A stretch of DNA of 40,078 bases from a bacterium (GCA_030649835.1 JAUSES010000004.1:1-40078), one strand, 5' to 3'; shown: positions 1-7,965, counted from the stretch's first letter. Numbers and translations are program-made. Notes: generated by a model from the letters alone, not told the origin.

Positions 1-374
1 ATGTAGCTCGCTGCAAGTGCGCGGAATGAATCTGATAGGTCAACATAGCGGTAGAGATAGCTTTCAATCTCAAGGCGGAGTGTTTCTCCATCCCCAAAGT
101 TTTCTGGCTTGCCGGGAAGTAGCACCGCACGATGTTTGATGAGATTGTTTTTTGCAGAGACAGGTACGAGGACAGTATCTCTGTCAACAGGAAGCGAATC
201 CACGAGGGTGGTGGCTCCGTTTTCATAGACGGCAAGTCGTGTTCTTTTTTCTTCTGATAAATATACAAGCTCAACAATTCTTCCATCAGGGAGCACTCTT
301 GAAACCGTGGGCACTTCATGCACGAATGATTTTTGTTTTTCTACTTTTTCCTCTTGTGTTTTTTGTGGTGTCAT
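1..374 (-). CDS. Partial CDS running off the left edge; hypothetical, mobile-element-associated
   Basis: Manual minus-strand translation from ATG at 374 is open to the window edge: MTPQKTQEEKVEKQKSFVHEVPTVSRVLPDGRIVELVYLSEEKRTRLAVYENGATTLVDSLPVDRDTVLVPVSAKNNLIKHRAVLLPGKPENFGDGETLRLEIESYLYRYVDLSDSFRALAASY. Not in the ORF track because it is truncated. Confidence 0.7.
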   Translation of the reverse strand, partial: MTPQKTQEEKVEKQKSFVHEVPTVSRVLPDGRIVELVYLSEEKRTRLAVYENGATTLVDSLPVDRDTVLVPVSAKNNLIKHRAVLLPGKPENFGDGETLRLEIESYLYRYVDLSDSFRALAASY

Positions 375-481
375 GCACTTACGGTAGCGCGCGCTTGATG
401 CAGCACCAAGTGGTGAGAATGTGCTGTTTGGGCAAACTCTCCCTTCTATTTTATTACCCCCGCGCAAGCAACAATGGGTAC

Positions 482-685
482 ATGGAACCAAATACTGAAC
501 AACGGGAGTTTTCTTCTTTGATTGAGCGTCTCATGCCCAAGGCATCCATCAAAGAAAAAGAGATTGCTCAAGCAAATCTGAATACATTTATGGAGGTGAT
601 GTACCGCATCTACCAACGCTTTGAGGCGGAGGGTCGGTTCCCCCTTCCCGAAGATGGGTCATTGACTAAATCGGTAGATATGTAA
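482..685 (+). CDS. Small hypothetical protein (67 aa) just upstream of the recombinase
   Basis: In-frame ATG at 482 inside the 152..685 ORF (MEPNTEQREFSSLIERLMPKASIKEKEIAQANLNTFMEVMYRIYQRFEAEGRFPLPEDG...); 21 nt from the recombinase ORF, same strand. Confidence 0.55.
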   Translation: MEPNTEQREFSSLIERLMPKASIKEKEIAQANLNTFMEVMYRIYQRFEAEGRFPLPEDGSLTKSVDM

Positions 686-706
686 TGAATATACCTATAG
701 ACAATC

Positions 707-2191
707 ATGAAAATTTACTATGGGTACGTTCGGGTCTCAACAGTGCGGCAAGGGGAACGCGGTTCTTCTCTTCAAGAGCAACGTGAGGCTATAGGCCACT
801 ATGCACAAAGACAAGGTCTGGTAATTTCGGAGTGGTTTGAAGAAAAAGAAACGGCAGCAAAACGTGGGCGTACCATTTTCAACAGAATGCTTGCTTCACT
901 TGATCAGGGTAAAGCGATAGGTGTCATCATTCACAAGATTGATCGTAGCGCTCGCAACCTGCGGGACTGGTCAGATTTAGGCGAACTCATTGACCGTGGC
1001 ATAGAGGTGCACTTTGCACATGAAAGTCTTGATATGAATTCTCGTGGAGGCAGGCTTGCAGCAGATATCCAAGCGGTCGTCGCATCAGACTATATTCGCA
1101 ATTTGCGAGATGAGGTGCGTAAAGGATTTTACGGACGACTTAAGCAGGGATATTATCCACTCCCTGCTCCGCTTGGATACACCGACAACGGTGCCGCAAA
1201 ACCGAAAACGCTCAACTCGAGTGTCGCACCACTTGTGCGTAAAGCATTTGAACTCTATGCAACAGAGAGACATTCATTTGAAACACTCCAGAAGGAATTG
1301 ACACGATTAGGCTTGCGAAATCGTAATGGCGGTATTGTTTCTCGAAACGGCATTTCAACCCTGCTCAACAACCCATTTTATATCGGTCTTATCAACATCG
1401 AAAAAACAGGCGAACATTTTCAGGGAAACCATGAGCCGTTAATTCCAAAAAGCCTCTTTGATCGAGTGCAAGTACTCCTTCGGGGCAAACGAAAAATCAC
1501 CGGCCTTAAGCATTCTTATACCTACCAAAAAATGTTTCGCTGTGAGACCTGCGGATATGGCCTCATAGCAGAGCGCCAGAAAGGATTTATCTACTACCGC
1601 TGCCATACGGGAGCTTGCCCAACTACTTCATTCCGAGAAGAAGCCTTGGAAGAAAAGATTTTCAAGGCTCTACGAACATTTAAGTTTACATCTGAGGACC
1701 TGGTAAATTTCGACGAAGAATTTAAAAAGTTTGGGAAAAAATATATCAAGGATGGGGAAACCATTGCTCAGTCGCTTCGTTTGAGTATTAGCCAGACAGA
1801 AAGCCGCCTGGAGGTGCTTACTGATGCTTTTATTGATCGCATGATAGACAAAGAAACCTATGAAGCAAAGAAGGCAAAGCTCCTGCTCGAAAAAGCAGGG
1901 TATGCTGAAAAAATGCGCGATATTGAATCAGGAAAAGAAATTATTGCACACAAGGTGCAAAATTTCCTCGAACTCCTCAAACGCATGGCGCATATGGATG
2001 AATTAGAAAATCCAGCCGAAAAGCGCGATTTAGTAAAAAGCGTAACCTCGAACTTGCGTGTTTCTCCAAAAGACCTTGCTGTCTCTTGGGTTTCTCCCTT
2101 TGACACCCTCGAAAAATACGAGGCTGTCACTTGCGGTGGACCCGAGGAGAGTCGAACTCCTTACCTCCGGAGTGCAAAACCGGCGCTCTAG
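707..2191 (+). CDS. Large serine recombinase (resolvase domain, recombinase domain, zinc ribbon, coiled coil)
   Basis: YGYVRVSTVRQGERGSSLQEQ (resolvase N-terminus), IHKIDRSARNLRDW, recombinase domain (APLVRKAFELYATERHSFETLQKEL...LLNNPFYIG), zinc ribbon (FRCETCGYGL...YYRCHTGACPT), coiled-coil C-terminus. Confidence 0.95.
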   Translation: MKIYYGYVRVSTVRQGERGSSLQEQREAIGHYAQRQGLVISEWFEEKETAAKRGRTIFNRMLASLDQGKAIGVIIHKIDRSARNLRDWSDLGELIDRGIEVHFAHESLDMNSRGGRLAADIQAVVASDYIRNLRDEVRKGFYGRLKQGYYPLPAPLGYTDNGAAKPKTLNSSVAPLVRKAFELYATERHSFETLQKELTRLGLRNRNGGIVSRNGISTLLNNPFYIGLINIEKTGEHFQGNHEPLIPKSLFDRVQVLLRGKRKITGLKHSYTYQKMFRCETCGYGLIAERQKGFIYYRCHTGACPTTSFREEALEEKIFKALRTFKFTSEDLVNFDEEFKKFGKKYIKDGETIAQSLRLSISQTESRLEVLTDAFIDRMIDKETYEAKKAKLLLEKAGYAEKMRDIESGKEIIAHKVQNFLELLKRMAHMDELENPAEKRDLVKSVTSNLRVSPKDLAVSWVSPFDTLEKYEAVTCGGPEESRTPYLRSAKPAL

Positions 2192-2210
2192 CCAAGTGAG
2201 CTACGGGCCC
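2137..2210 (-). tRNA. tRNA-Ala (anticodon TGC)
   Basis: Reverse complement GGGCCCGTAGCTCACTTGGCTAGAGCGCCGGTTTTGCACTCCGGAGGTAAGGAGTTCGACTCTCCTCGGGTCC+A folds as a cloverleaf; loop TTTGCAC gives TGC; acceptor has the G3:U70 pair diagnostic of Ala. Confidence 0.93.
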
Positions 2211-2314
2211 ATGAAAACAGGTGATAGTTTGTAGCAATTAGTTATTAGGAAATTCAAAACCTGTTCACTACAACCTAAAAACTACTAACTAAAACCTACT
2301 CACGCTATTCTACC

Positions 2315-3280
2315 TTATTTTTTCTGTAATGCAAGGGTAAGGACGTATTCAACAAAATTAGGAAACTCTAGCCCTTTTAATGCAAGTGATTTAATGAGAA
2401 GCGAAGTGTCGGTCAATCCCGGCAAAGTATTGACCTCAAGGAGGTACGGCCCCTCATCGGTCATAATAAAATCATACCGCGCATAATGCCGAGCGCCTAA
2501 ATGCGTATGTGCAAGTAGCGCTGTTTCCTCGAGTGCACGACGTTCGGACTCACTCATGCGTGCAGGACCCACAGGATGTGACAAATTTTTATACTTTTGG
2601 TCATAGTCAAAAAGCGTTCCCTCGGGCAAAAGTATTTCAAGCGGGGGTGTGGCGTATGACCCAGCTCTGCCCGACGAATCCACCACACCAAGGGTCACCT
2701 CACGTCCACTCACATACTCCTCCACCATTGCTTTTTCAGAATACGTCAAGGCCTTTTCAATCCCCGCGACCAAATCCTTCTCGTTGTGCGCAAGCGAAAG
2801 CCCTACCGACGAACCCCCCGAGAGTGGCTTTACCACATACGGCGCGCGAATCTCTTGTCCAACACGTGCAACGACTTCACTCACCTCTTCCCCACGCGAA
2901 ACCACCACACCCTTTGGCACTTTTATTCCCACCGCAGAAAAATACTTCTTCGCAAGCTCTTTGTTCATGCCTATCGCTGAAGGAAGCGCTGTGGAGCCAG
3001 TGTATGGTATATCAAATATTTCTAAAATCTTTTGCACCTTACCGTCCTCACCAAACTCCCCATGGAGCGCGTTAAAAACCACATCCACGTGTTGCAAAAG
3101 CTTCGCAGGGGTAGTTGGTCTGCCATCAATAAGCCACTCACCTGCGTTGGTAATCAAAATATCATGCACTTCATATTTGTCACGCGGAAGCGCATTGATA
3201 ACATTGCCCCCTGTCCGAAGCGATACATGATACTCGCTCCCCAACCCCCCGCGCATCACCCCTACTCTAAGTTTGCTCAT
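2315..3280 (-). CDS. ddl: D-alanine--D-alanine ligase
   Basis: ATP-grasp Ddl motifs (HGEFGEDGKVQ, VVKPLSGGSSVG, YARYDFIMTDEGPYLLEVNTLPGLT). Start placed at MSKLRVGVMRGG, preceded by TATACT-6 nt-ATG. Confidence 0.95.
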   Translation of the reverse strand: MSKLRVGVMRGGLGSEYHVSLRTGGNVINALPRDKYEVHDILITNAGEWLIDGRPTTPAKLLQHVDVVFNALHGEFGEDGKVQKILEIFDIPYTGSTALPSAIGMNKELAKKYFSAVGIKVPKGVVVSRGEEVSEVVARVGQEIRAPYVVKPLSGGSSVGLSLAHNEKDLVAGIEKALTYSEKAMVEEYVSGREVTLGVVDSSGRAGSYATPPLEILLPEGTLFDYDQKYKNLSHPVGPARMSESERRALEETALLAHTHLGARHYARYDFIMTDEGPYLLEVNTLPGLTDTSLLIKSLALKGLEFPNFVEYVLTLALQKK

Positions 3281-3435
3281 GAGTACAGTATACCCTTCAC
3301 GCTCATTTTTGCCCAGAGAGTTTAGTGGGGACAACACTTTTATGTGGCTAATTATTTCTAAAATTACCATATATAAAAAGTAGGTGTGGGGGTATACAAT
3401 ACACCTGTCTCTAAAAAACTACCAAATTATTTTTA

Positions 3436-3493
3436 TCAGATTATTTAATCACCTATTCTACCTATCGGTAGAATAGGTGATTAAATAATCTGA
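3436..3493. repeat. Perfect 27-bp-arm palindrome, 4-nt loop
   Basis: TCAGATTATTTAATCACCTATTCTACC - TATC - GGTAGAATAGGTGATTAAATAATCTGA. Confidence 0.95.
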
Positions 3494-3530
3494 TTGATTT
3501 TCAAGCTATTTCTGGTACTATATCTGCACT

Positions 3531-3611
3531 GCCGGAGTGGCGGAATGGTAGACGCGCACGACTCAAAATCGTGTATCGAAAGGTGTGGAGGTTCGAGTCC
3601 TCTCTCCGGCA
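3531..3611 (+). tRNA. tRNA-Leu (anticodon CAA)
   Basis: GCCGGAGTGGCGGAATGGTAGACGCGCACGACTCAAAATCGTGTATCGAAAGGTGTGGAGGTTCGAGTCCTCTCTCCGGC+A; long variable arm; loop CTCAAAA. Confidence 0.95.
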
Positions 3612-3619
3612 CAAAAATT

Positions 3620-3883
3620 ATGACTATTGGTTACATTACAATTGCACTTTCTTTACTTGTTACGGGAATCGGTATGACTTCACAAGCTAGGAAAAACTAT
3701 CTTAGGAAGAGTACTGAGGGACTTTCTTTTATGTATTTCATACTCCTTGCGGTGTCTTATTCTTTTTGGGTATATTACGGCTTTTCAATATTTGATTATG
3801 TATTAATTATTCCAATGGCAGTTGGAGCGTTAGTATCCTATATTATTGTTTTCCAGATCTACTATTACAAATCCGTGAAATAA
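3620..3883 (+). CDS. PQ-loop / SemiSWEET-like three-TM half-transporter (87 aa)
   Basis: MTIGYITIALSLLVTGIGMTSQARKNYLRKSTEGLSFMYFILLAVSYSFWVYYGFSIFDYVLIIPMAVGALVSYIIVFQIYYYKSVK: SemiSWEET length and topology. The ORF-track start at 3494 lies in the tRNA, so ATG 3620 is used. Confidence 0.7.
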   Translation: MTIGYITIALSLLVTGIGMTSQARKNYLRKSTEGLSFMYFILLAVSYSFWVYYGFSIFDYVLIIPMAVGALVSYIIVFQIYYYKSVK

Positions 3884-3908
3884 GGCGCGGTTCAACTAAC
3901 ACTCTAAA

Positions 3909-3940
3909 GGGGGCGCGACCCTTGGTCGCGCCCCCTTTTT
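3909..3940 (+). terminator. Strong intrinsic terminator
   Basis: GGGGGCGCGACC-CTT-GGTCGCGCCCCC followed by TTTTT. Confidence 0.92.
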
Positions 3941-3970
3941 GACTTTAAGACTTTTGACCTTCGACTAGTT

Positions 3971-4591
3971 TTAAATCTTCCCCACCAAGTCCAGCCCTGG
4001 CTTCAATGTGTCATCCCCCGGCTCCCAGCTTGCGGGACACACATTGCCACCGTGCTCACGGACAAACTTCGCAGCTTGTAGCTTGCGTACAAGCTCTGTT
4101 GCGTTTCTTCCTACACTGTTATCATTCACCTCCACGATACGAAGCACTCCATCTGGGTCAACGACAAATGTTCCACGAAGCGACAAGCCCTCTTCTGGAA
4201 TGTACGTGCCGAACACATGACAGAGCTCGTGACGCGTATCGGCAAGCATTGGAAATTTAATTTTTTTAATAGCTTCGGATGTATCATGCCATGCTTTGTG
4301 AACAAACACTGTGTCGGTAGAAACCGAAAGCACTTCTCCACCGAGCTTCTGAATCGCCTCATAGTTGTCTGCCATTTCCTCAAGCTCCGTTGGACATACA
4401 AATGTAAAATCCGCAGGATAGAAAAAGAGAATAAGCCACTTCCCACGGTAGTCTGAAAGTTTAATCTTTTTTACTTCTTCATCATGGAACGCTTCCACCT
4501 CTGCATCTGGAATAACGTGCCCTATTTCTGCAAAAATTGGCTCGTCAATTTCGCAGCCACCGCAACATTCATTCATATCTTTGTGATTCAT
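3971..4591 (-). CDS. 2-Cys peroxiredoxin (AhpC/Prx family)
   Basis: FFYPADFTFVCPTELEEM (peroxidatic Cys) and GNVCPASWEPGDDTL (resolving Cys). Confidence 0.93.
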   Translation of the reverse strand: MNHKDMNECCGGCEIDEPIFAEIGHVIPDAEVEAFHDEEVKKIKLSDYRGKWLILFFYPADFTFVCPTELEEMADNYEAIQKLGGEVLSVSTDTVFVHKAWHDTSEAIKKIKFPMLADTRHELCHVFGTYIPEEGLSLRGTFVVDPDGVLRIVEVNDNSVGRNATELVRKLQAAKFVREHGGNVCPASWEPGDDTLKPGLDLVGKI

Positions 4592-4641
4592 GGTAATAAT
4601 TGTTAATTTGATAATACTTTATATATAGGTAATATAGCAGA

Positions 4642-5583
4642 GTGAACAACAAAACAAAAATAGCCTTCAGAACCCACCCCCAGGTCATTGCAGTAGTTGG
4701 GCCCACTGCATCTGGCAAAAGCGCCCTTGCGGTTGAAATAGCGCGTCTTGTGGGTGGAGAGGTTGTTTCAGCTGACTCGCGTCAGATCTACGTAGGTCTC
4801 GATATTGGCACAGGCAAAGTCACCAAAAAGGAAATGGGTGGTGTCCCTCATCACCTGCTCGATGTAGCCAATCCAAAGAGAAAAATGTCAGTAGTACAGT
4901 ACGAGAAGCTTGCATCACGTACAATTCAGGATATTTTGAAACGTGGCAAGGTCCCTATCATTTGCGGAGGAACGGGGCTCTATGTAGATGCACTCCTCAC
5001 GACTGCCACATTTCCTGAAGTACCGCCTAATAGCAGGCTTCGCGCTTTGCTTGAAAAACTTTCCACCGAAACACTTTTCAAAAAACTCTCCAAACTCGAC
5101 CCTGCGCGCGCAAAAACTATCGACGCCAAAAATCCTCGCCGTCTCATTCGTGCTATTGAAATAGCATTAGCGCTTGGCAGTGTGCCTCCGCAGACCACAC
5201 CAATTGAACAATACGACACACTCTGGATCGGTCTCGCCTTGCCCCAAGATGAGCTCAACGCGCGGATTACCGCACGCCTCCACTCCCGCATGCGCCGTGG
5301 CATGGTCGCCGAGGCGCGTCGCCTCCACGCACAAGGGCTCTCGTACAAACGCATGGATTCCCTTGGCCTCGAATATCGCTTCCTCGCAGAGTTTCTCCAA
5401 AACAAAATTTCAAAAGAAGAGCTACTCGACCTTCTCGATATCGCAATCCGCCAATACGCAAAACGCCAAATAGTTTGGTTTAAGAAAAGTGAAAAGATCA
5501 GATGGTTTAAACCAAATGAGACAAAGAAAATTGAACAATTAGTTTTGCGCCACACGAGCTCAACACCCCAGAGAACCCATTAA
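4642..5583 (+). CDS. miaA: tRNA dimethylallyltransferase
   Basis: VVGPTASGKSALAVEIARL, GEVVSADSRQIYVGLDIGTGK, ICGGTGLYVDALL. GTG start. Confidence 0.95.
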   Translation: MNNKTKIAFRTHPQVIAVVGPTASGKSALAVEIARLVGGEVVSADSRQIYVGLDIGTGKVTKKEMGGVPHHLLDVANPKRKMSVVQYEKLASRTIQDILKRGKVPIICGGTGLYVDALLTTATFPEVPPNSRLRALLEKLSTETLFKKLSKLDPARAKTIDAKNPRRLIRAIEIALALGSVPPQTTPIEQYDTLWIGLALPQDELNARITARLHSRMRRGMVAEARRLHAQGLSYKRMDSLGLEYRFLAEFLQNKISKEELLDLLDIAIRQYAKRQIVWFKKSEKIRWFKPNETKKIEQLVLRHTSSTPQRTH

Positions 5584-5942
5584 GCCTTCTCCTCTGTACC
5601 AGGCTCCATGTCGGTGTCCGTATTTGTCTCTGTCTCTGTGTTCGTGTTTGCACTAATGTTTGTCTCGGTGTCTGTATTTGTGTCTAGCTCGATATTTTTC
5701 TCGGGCTCAAGGCGTTTTTTAGAAATTCGTGCACCACTACTTTTTCTCCTTCGTATTTCCGGAGGCCCTTTTTTCACTGCCTGCTTACGCTTCGTGGTTT
5801 TTTTCCCAATCTTTTTTGCTGGCTTTCTTTCAGTTTTTTTTGCTATCTTTTTTACTTTATTGCCACTTTTTTTTATTGTCTTCTTAACTTTTGACATCAC
5901 CTTCTTCACTTTCGCTCTAGCTTTTTTTACTATAGTAATCAT
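5580..5942 (-). CDS. Lysine-rich histone-H1-like protein with acidic Thr/Asn/Glu/Asp repeat tail
   Basis: MITIVKKARAKVKKVMSKVKKTIKKSGNKVKKIAKK...ending NIELDTNTDTETNISANTNTETETNTDTDMEPGTEEKA. Start at ATG 5942. Confidence 0.7.
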   Translation of the reverse strand: MITIVKKARAKVKKVMSKVKKTIKKSGNKVKKIAKKTERKPAKKIGKKTTKRKQAVKKGPPEIRRRKSSGARISKKRLEPEKNIELDTNTDTETNISANTNTETETNTDTDMEPGTEEKA

Positions 5943-6285
5943 GATATTAATAATTATTAAAATTGCGTAATTGAAATCGAGCCCCACTATACTAAAAAAC
6001 CACAGTCGATCACTAGACTAAAGACGAGTGATGAATGGGGTGATTACAAATCGTTCATATAAAGTGAAGAGGTTAATACGGGCACACGAGGAACGCTAAC
6101 GCTTCTCTCCCTCGACTCTAATCTCGTCGTCACTCGATTAGGTCTGGGCACCGCCTCGCAGTCTCGCAAGCTTGCTTGACAATGCTCCGGCGTTCGAGTC
6201 CTCGACGCAAGGCATGCAGATGCCAAAAACATGAGGACGCGTCCCCGAGTTACTAATTCGCTTTGCTCATATAACTGGGTACAAT

Positions 6286-6351
6286 ATTAGCTCCTCGACT
6301 CGGAAATAAGAAAATTGTCTTTTCTCATTTCTCTCGTTCTACGTCGCCAAT
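6286..6351. repeat. Dispersed ~66-bp structured repeat, copy 1
   Basis: ATTAGCTCCTCGACTCGGAAATAAGAAAATTGTCTTTTCTCATTTCTCTCGTTCTACGTCGCCAAT; matches 32535-32603 over its length with substitutions. Confidence 0.75.
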
Positions 6352-6629
6352 AAGTACTCGCGGACACACCTCGGCGACCCAGTGATTACAACGGGTGCCC
6401 GCCTGCGGGCCCACGAGGAGTCTCTCGGCCTACTGCCGCAGTACAGCTTTGCCATTTTTTCGAACTAGTAAATTCTCAAAAATATGGCAGAAGCTTTTCG
6501 AGTCCTCGAGGACTCTGCCCCAAGTTACTAAGTGTGCTCATGTGAGTACACATTGCGCGCACTAAGTACTTCCGGCCCTGGCTCAGCGACAAGCACTCAC
6601 TTCGTTCGTCTTGTATACCGCTTCCGCCT

Positions 6630-6718
6630 TTCGAGTCCTCGTGGGCCACGCAATAATAATAAAACAGGATACTGCGAGAGTATCCTGTTTTATTATTGCG
6701 GGCCCACGAGGACTCGAA
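6630..6718. repeat. Giant hairpin (~40-bp arms, 5-nt loop) that includes the 3' end of tRNA-Trp and its terminator
   Basis: Left TTCGAGTCCTCGTGGGCCACGCAATAATAATAAAACAGGATACT, loop GCGAG, right AGTATCCTGTTTTATTATTGCGGGCCCACGAGGACTCGAA. The arms are near-perfect reverse complements. Confidence 0.92.
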
Positions 6719-6769
6719 CCTCGGTCTGCGCGTTTGGAGTGCGATATTCTACCACTGAACTATGGGCCC
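6699..6769 (-). tRNA. tRNA-Trp (anticodon CCA), anticodon stem atypically weak
   Basis: GGGCCCATAGTTCAGTGGTAGAATATCGCACTCCAAACGCGCAGACCGAGGTTCGAGTCCTCGTGGGCCC+G; loop CTCCAAA gives CCA; discriminator G fits bacterial Trp; two mismatches in the anticodon stem. Confidence 0.8.
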
Positions 6770-6809
6770 TAATGAAACCGAGTATATCAAAATTTACTCA
6801 AAAATGGAA

Positions 6810-7940
6810 TTATCGATATATCCGCTTAATCAATGGATTCAATCGCGTAAGGATTTCGTACGCACTCGTGTCTGCGAGGGTGGCAAGCTCACTGGCTTTT
6901 ATTTCTTCTTTTCCAGACTTGCCAATGAGCACCACCTTGTCACCGACCTTTACACGCGGAATGTCCGTAACATCAATCACAATCATATCCATTGATATAC
7001 GCCCCAAAACTTTTGCGCGCTTTCCTCGTACAAGGACACCGGAGTTATTGGAGAGAGCCCTAGGATATCCGTGCCAATACCCTATGGGGCATACAGCGAT
7101 GCGTGTTGTTTGTTTTACTCGGTGAGTCAAATCATAACCAACACCTTCACCCGCGGAAATTACTTTCACTTCTGAAATAATTGTTTTCCACGAGAGCACG
7201 GGCTTTAGTAATAAACTTTTTTTCTTTGCCTCTTCTATCTCACTAGATGGCCATACTCCGTACATTCCGATACCAATACGTGTCATATCAAAATGCGCTT
7301 CTGGAAATGCAATTGTTCCTCCTGTTGCTCCTGCGTGAGTCAACAAAGAAAAACCTGCTTGCGACAAACACAATCGCCATTTTTCAAACTCTGCAATCTG
7401 ACCCTTCGTAAACTTTCGTTCGTGCGCATCTTTTGCCGCTGCAAAATGTGTATATAAGCCAACAACATTAGCTTTTGAGCCTTCCAACATTTTAAAAACC
7501 CTTCTGCTGTCTGAAAAGAGAAACCCCTGCCGATGCATCCCAGTGTCCACTTTTAGATGAATGCGAATTTTCCTAGCGTAAGAGGATTTTAGAAAAACAC
7601 GGAGTCCTTCAATACTTGAGATCGTGAGATGAATATTTGTACTAACTGTTTTTGAAAATAATTCGGGGAGCGTGTACCCGAGCACAAGAATTTTCTTCTT
7701 AATTCCTGCTTTTCGCAGAGAGAGTGCCTCTACAAGTGAGTCCACAGCAAGCATGTCCACTCCAAGTTTTTCAAGTTCGCGGGAAAATTCAATTATGTTA
7801 TGCCCATATGCGTTGGACTTTACCACTCCCATTATTTTCACATTTTTGGGAACAAGTTTTCGAAAAGTACGGTAGTTCGTGCTAATCGCCTTTGTATCTA
7901 TCTCAATCCATGTGCGGAGGCCTGTGTGATTAACTTTCAT
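6810..7940 (-). CDS. alr: Alanine racemase
   Basis: WIEIDTKAISTNYRTFRK..MGVVKSNAYGHN (PLP lysine), TRIGIGMYGVWPS, LGRISMDMIVIDVTDI. Start at MKVNHTGL (7940). Confidence 0.93.
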   Translation of the reverse strand: MKVNHTGLRTWIEIDTKAISTNYRTFRKLVPKNVKIMGVVKSNAYGHNIIEFSRELEKLGVDMLAVDSLVEALSLRKAGIKKKILVLGYTLPELFSKTVSTNIHLTISSIEGLRVFLKSSYARKIRIHLKVDTGMHRQGFLFSDSRRVFKMLEGSKANVVGLYTHFAAAKDAHERKFTKGQIAEFEKWRLCLSQAGFSLLTHAGATGGTIAFPEAHFDMTRIGIGMYGVWPSSEIEEAKKKSLLLKPVLSWKTIISEVKVISAGEGVGYDLTHRVKQTTRIAVCPIGYWHGYPRALSNNSGVLVRGKRAKVLGRISMDMIVIDVTDIPRVKVGDKVVLIGKSGKEEIKASELATLADTSAYEILTRLNPLIKRIYR

Positions 7941-7965
7941 ACCACCTAGCATATCATAAAATAAA

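Noticed and set aside
152-481. N-terminal part of the 177-aa plus ORF
   Set aside because: Overlaps antisense the open partial CDS at 1-374, which looks more protein-like; only the 482-685 part is kept.
2137-2210. Reading this tRNA as tRNA-Cys (GCA)
   Set aside because: Loop register and the G3:U70 acceptor pair support Ala(TGC).
5608-5970. 120-aa very hydrophobic plus-strand ORF
   Set aside because: Antisense of the Lys-rich gene: AAA/AAG complements give TTT/CTT (Phe/Leu), so the hydrophobicity is artefactual.
6030-6770. Integron attC array, tmRNA or RNase P RNA in the 6 kb non-coding region
   Set aside because: No attC core sites, no tag-peptide reading frame and no recognizable RNase P or SRP core motifs; tRNA-fragment duplication explains the motifs better.
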